Assembly (NCBI RefSeq): GCF_040802235.1 | Contig: NC_133167.1 | Location: 46,312,001-46,376,000, forward strand | Length of the DNA stretch: 64,000 bases | From: Manis javanica | Lineage: Eukaryota; Chordata; Mammalia; Pholidota; Manidae | Direction: 5' to 3' | Shown here: piece after piece, positions 61,385-64,000 of the stretch | How positions within the stretch are numbered: the first letter of the stretch is position 1 | Layout of the letters: the number at the start of each line of letters is the position of its first letter | Program-made: the position numbers and the translations under genes | Notes under the pieces: model-generated | Database searches by the model: none | Told to the model about the DNA's origin: nothing | What the model saw: the letters and a program-made list of their open reading frames with translations, nothing else

Positions 61385-62985
61385 AAAATTAATTTTATTT
61401 ATGTACATATTTTTATTGAGGTCTAATTGATATACAACATTATATTGGTTTCAGGAATACAACATGCTTCAATATTTGTCCAGTTTTCCTGTACTGCAAA
61501 TGATCACCCCAGTAAGTTGAGTTAGCATCCATCACTATACAGTATAGAATTTTTTCTCATGATGAGAACTTTTAAGATTTACTCTCAGCAACCTTCAGAT
61601 ATGCAATATAGTATAAATAATACTAACTCTAATCACCATGCTGTATATTACATCCCCAGGACTTACTTACTTTATAACTGGAAGTTTGTATCCTCTTTTG
61701 ATTCCCTTCATTCTTTTGGCCTGCCATGTCCCCAACCCTCTGCCTTTGGCAACCACCAATCTGTTCTCTGTATCTATGAGCTTATTTTTTTTTCAGTTCC
61801 TCATGTGACATATGATATTTATCTCTCTGTCTGACTTATTTCACTTAGCATAATGCCCCCAAGGTCCATCCATAATGTTGCAAATGGCAAGATATCATAT
61901 ATATATATATGTATATGTACACCATATCTTCTTTATCCATTTCCATTCATTTGCTGAGGGACACTTAGGTTGTTTCTGTATCTTGGCTGTTGTAAATCAT
62001 GCTGCAGTGAACATGTGGTTGCATATATCTTTTTGAGTTAGTGTTTTCCTTTCTTTGGATAAATACTCAGAAGTGGAGTTGCTGAATCATATGGTAGTTG
62101 TATTTTTAATTCTTGAGGAACCTCTATACTGCTTTCCATAGCAGCTGCACCAATTTATATTTCCACCAACAGTGTACAAGGTTTCCCTTTCTCCACATCC
62201 TGGCTGATACTTGTTATTTCTTGTCTTTTTGATAATAATCATTCTAACAAGTGTGAGGTGATACTTCATACTGGTTTGATTTACATTTCGCTGATGATAA
62301 GCACTGTTGAGTATCTTTTCATGTACCCATTGACCATTTGTATGTCTTTTTTAGAAAAATATCTATTCAAATCTTCTACCCATTTTTTAATGGGATTGTT
62401 TTTTTGTGATTAAGTTATATGATTCTTTATATATTTTGTCTATTAATCCCTATTTAGATAAATGATTTGTAAATATTTTCTCCCATTTGTTTGGTTGCTT
62501 TTCATTTGGTTAATGGTTTCCTTTGCTGTGCAGAAGCTTTTTAGTTTGAAATAGTCCCACTTGTTTATTTGCTTTTGTTGCCTTTACTTTTGCTGTCAGA
62601 TCCCAAAAGTCTAAGATCTATGCCAAGTATCTTATGACTGTTTTCTTCAGGTTCTATGGTTTCAGGTTTTACATTCAAGTCTTTAAATCCATTTTGAGTT
62701 AATTTTTGTGTATGGTATAACATAGTGGTTGGGTTTTATTCTTGCACATGGCTGTCCAGTTTTCCTAACACCATTTATTGAAGAGACTGTCCTTTTCCCA
62801 TTGTATATTCTTGGATCCATTGTTGTAAATTAGTTGACCATATATATGTGGGTTTATTTCTGCACTGTACTGTTCCATGGGCCTGTTTTATGCCAGTATC
62901 ATACTGTTTTGATTTCTATAGCTTTGTAATACAGTTTAAAGTCAGGGAATGTGACACCTCCAGCTTTATTCTTCTTTCTTAAGGT
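61385..62985 (-). mobile_element. L1 3' end, antisense (about 1.6 kb)
   Basis: A reverse-complement L1 with landmarks in order: 'ttttattgaggtctaattga', 'catgtgacatatgatattta', 'ggacacttaggttgtttctg', 'ggataaatactcagaagtgg', 'gatttacatttcgctgatga', 'tttgctgtgcagaagctttt' and 'gttcttcaggttctatggtt'-type ORF2 wording. On the minus strand the piece at 62087-62269 keeps a recognisable ORF2 C-terminal fragment ([21 protein letters not shown]) homologous to the L1 at 3057-3545. Broken by stops and frameshifts, so inactive. It is 5' truncated inside ORF2. Confidence 0.85.
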
Positions 62986-63609
62986 TGTGAAATTTATTTT
63001 TGACCAGGATATTTTATTTAAAAACAGACATGATGAACAGTAAATAAACAAAAATATTTTCTGGCTGGTTATTTTGGGAGCCATGAGTATATAAAAATTA
63101 TGGGTTCAGGAAGGAGGTATATTAATCACCATTTTTTCATACTTATGTTGGTGTAATTAAATTTATGCAGTCATTTAAAATGCTATTTTTAAAAAGTGCA
63201 AAAATGCATTTAATACATTATTATATGAATCAAACAATGCCAAATACAGTCTCAGTTATATAAAATTCCACATATATGCATAGAGCAAAGACAAAGGAAA
63301 CATTAAAATGTCATCAGTGTGGGTGGTGTGTTTATGTGGAATTTTTTTCTTTTTCTTATCAGAATAAATAAGAATGAAATCCTGCTATTTCTATGGAGTC
63401 CTCTTTGAATAAGTGGGAAGTTATTATTATACCTTATCACCCATTTTTGATAAGCAGTTCACTTTGTCCCTAATTTATGTATAAGTGTGAAACCTTGATA
63501 CAGATACATTTCTGTTGTTTTTTCTGTTTAGGATTATCAGGAAGTCATTAATGAACACCTGTGATGTATAAACTAAGGAATTTCTTAGAGTTTAATGGTG
63601 CTAGGTAAT

Positions 63610-63830
63610 ACTCATTGAGCAATTACTGTATGCCAGGCACTACTCTAAGAGATTTACTTGTACTGACTCATTTATTCTCACATAACAGCTCTTCGAAGTA
63701 AGTTACATGGTTCTCATTTCACAGGTGAGGAAACTTAGGCAAGTAAAGAGAAGTACCTTTCTCAGGTGCATAGGGATAGTGGGTGGAAGAGAACTGAAGC
63801 CAGGTGAACCACTTCCAGGGTCAGGGTCCT
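63610..63830 (-). mobile_element. MIR SINE, antisense
   Basis: 'gcaattactgtatgccaggc', 'actactctaagagatttact', 'cacaggtgaggaaacttagg' and 'gaagccaggtgaaccacttc' follow the reversed MIR consensus closely. One of the better preserved MIRs in the window. Confidence 0.85.
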
Positions 63831-64000
63831 GACTGGCCTGTGATAAACCTAATCACTGGGAGTTTAAAGTAGGGCTAGGAATCAATGTTATCTAAGGCTT
63901 GTTCTTTACTTTTTGACATAAGCCCTAAAAGCCAGGACTTTTTAGATTAGGTGCTTCTTTAATATATAATGAATTTATTTATTTGACAATGATTATATAT

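Overview
The window is nuclear DNA from a placental mammal, and its only recognisable protein-coding gene is the 5' part of SATB2 on the + strand. Two coding exons are visible. One runs from the ATG at 36884 to 37052, and the next spans 57850-58026. Joined across phase-1 introns, they encode residues 1-115 of this chromatin-organising transcription factor: the disordered N-terminus and the first half of the ubiquitin-like (ULD) oligomerisation domain. The rest of the gene lies beyond position 64000. The 5' UTR is carried by a probable first exon ending near 35577 inside a large CpG island, plus 59 bases at the start of exon 2.

Layout. 1-20400 is upstream intergenic DNA rich in old repeats: an MLT1-like LTR end, nested L1 fragments, L2, MIR, a hAT-like DNA transposon and microsatellites. 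21000-22700 is a separate upstream CpG island. It carries strong splice-donor-like sequences on both strands, which fits an alternative SATB2 first exon and a divergent antisense RNA (SATB2-AS1 is known at this place in human). 22700-31000 is mixed GC-rich unique sequence with a further CpG-rich block. 31000-32400 is an AT-rich, repeat-free block ending in a well-formed candidate non-coding exon (32407-32492). 32900-36050 is the main CpG island and promoter. 37053-57849 is intron 2 and 58027-64000 is the start of intron 3. Repeats return after about 53.3 kb, including an antisense L1 at 61.4-63.0 kb.

From about 20.4 to 53.3 kb almost no transposable element is recognisable, as expected around a dosage-sensitive developmental regulator. 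All six long (TG)n tracts in the window read TG on the SATB2 sense strand, so any transcribed copies give UG-rich pre-mRNA.

Organism. There are no Alu, rodent B1/B2 or typical carnivore SINEs. The L1 3' end near 3.5-4.0 kb looks like a laurasiatherian-type L1 (bat or pangolin are possible), but I cannot fix the species. I found no CRISPR array, prokaryotic operon, defence system or other new multi-gene system. The points worth following are alternative promoters and exons, splice-site strength, sense-oriented UG tracts and the repeat desert. Repeat family names come from remembered consensus sequences, not from a search.
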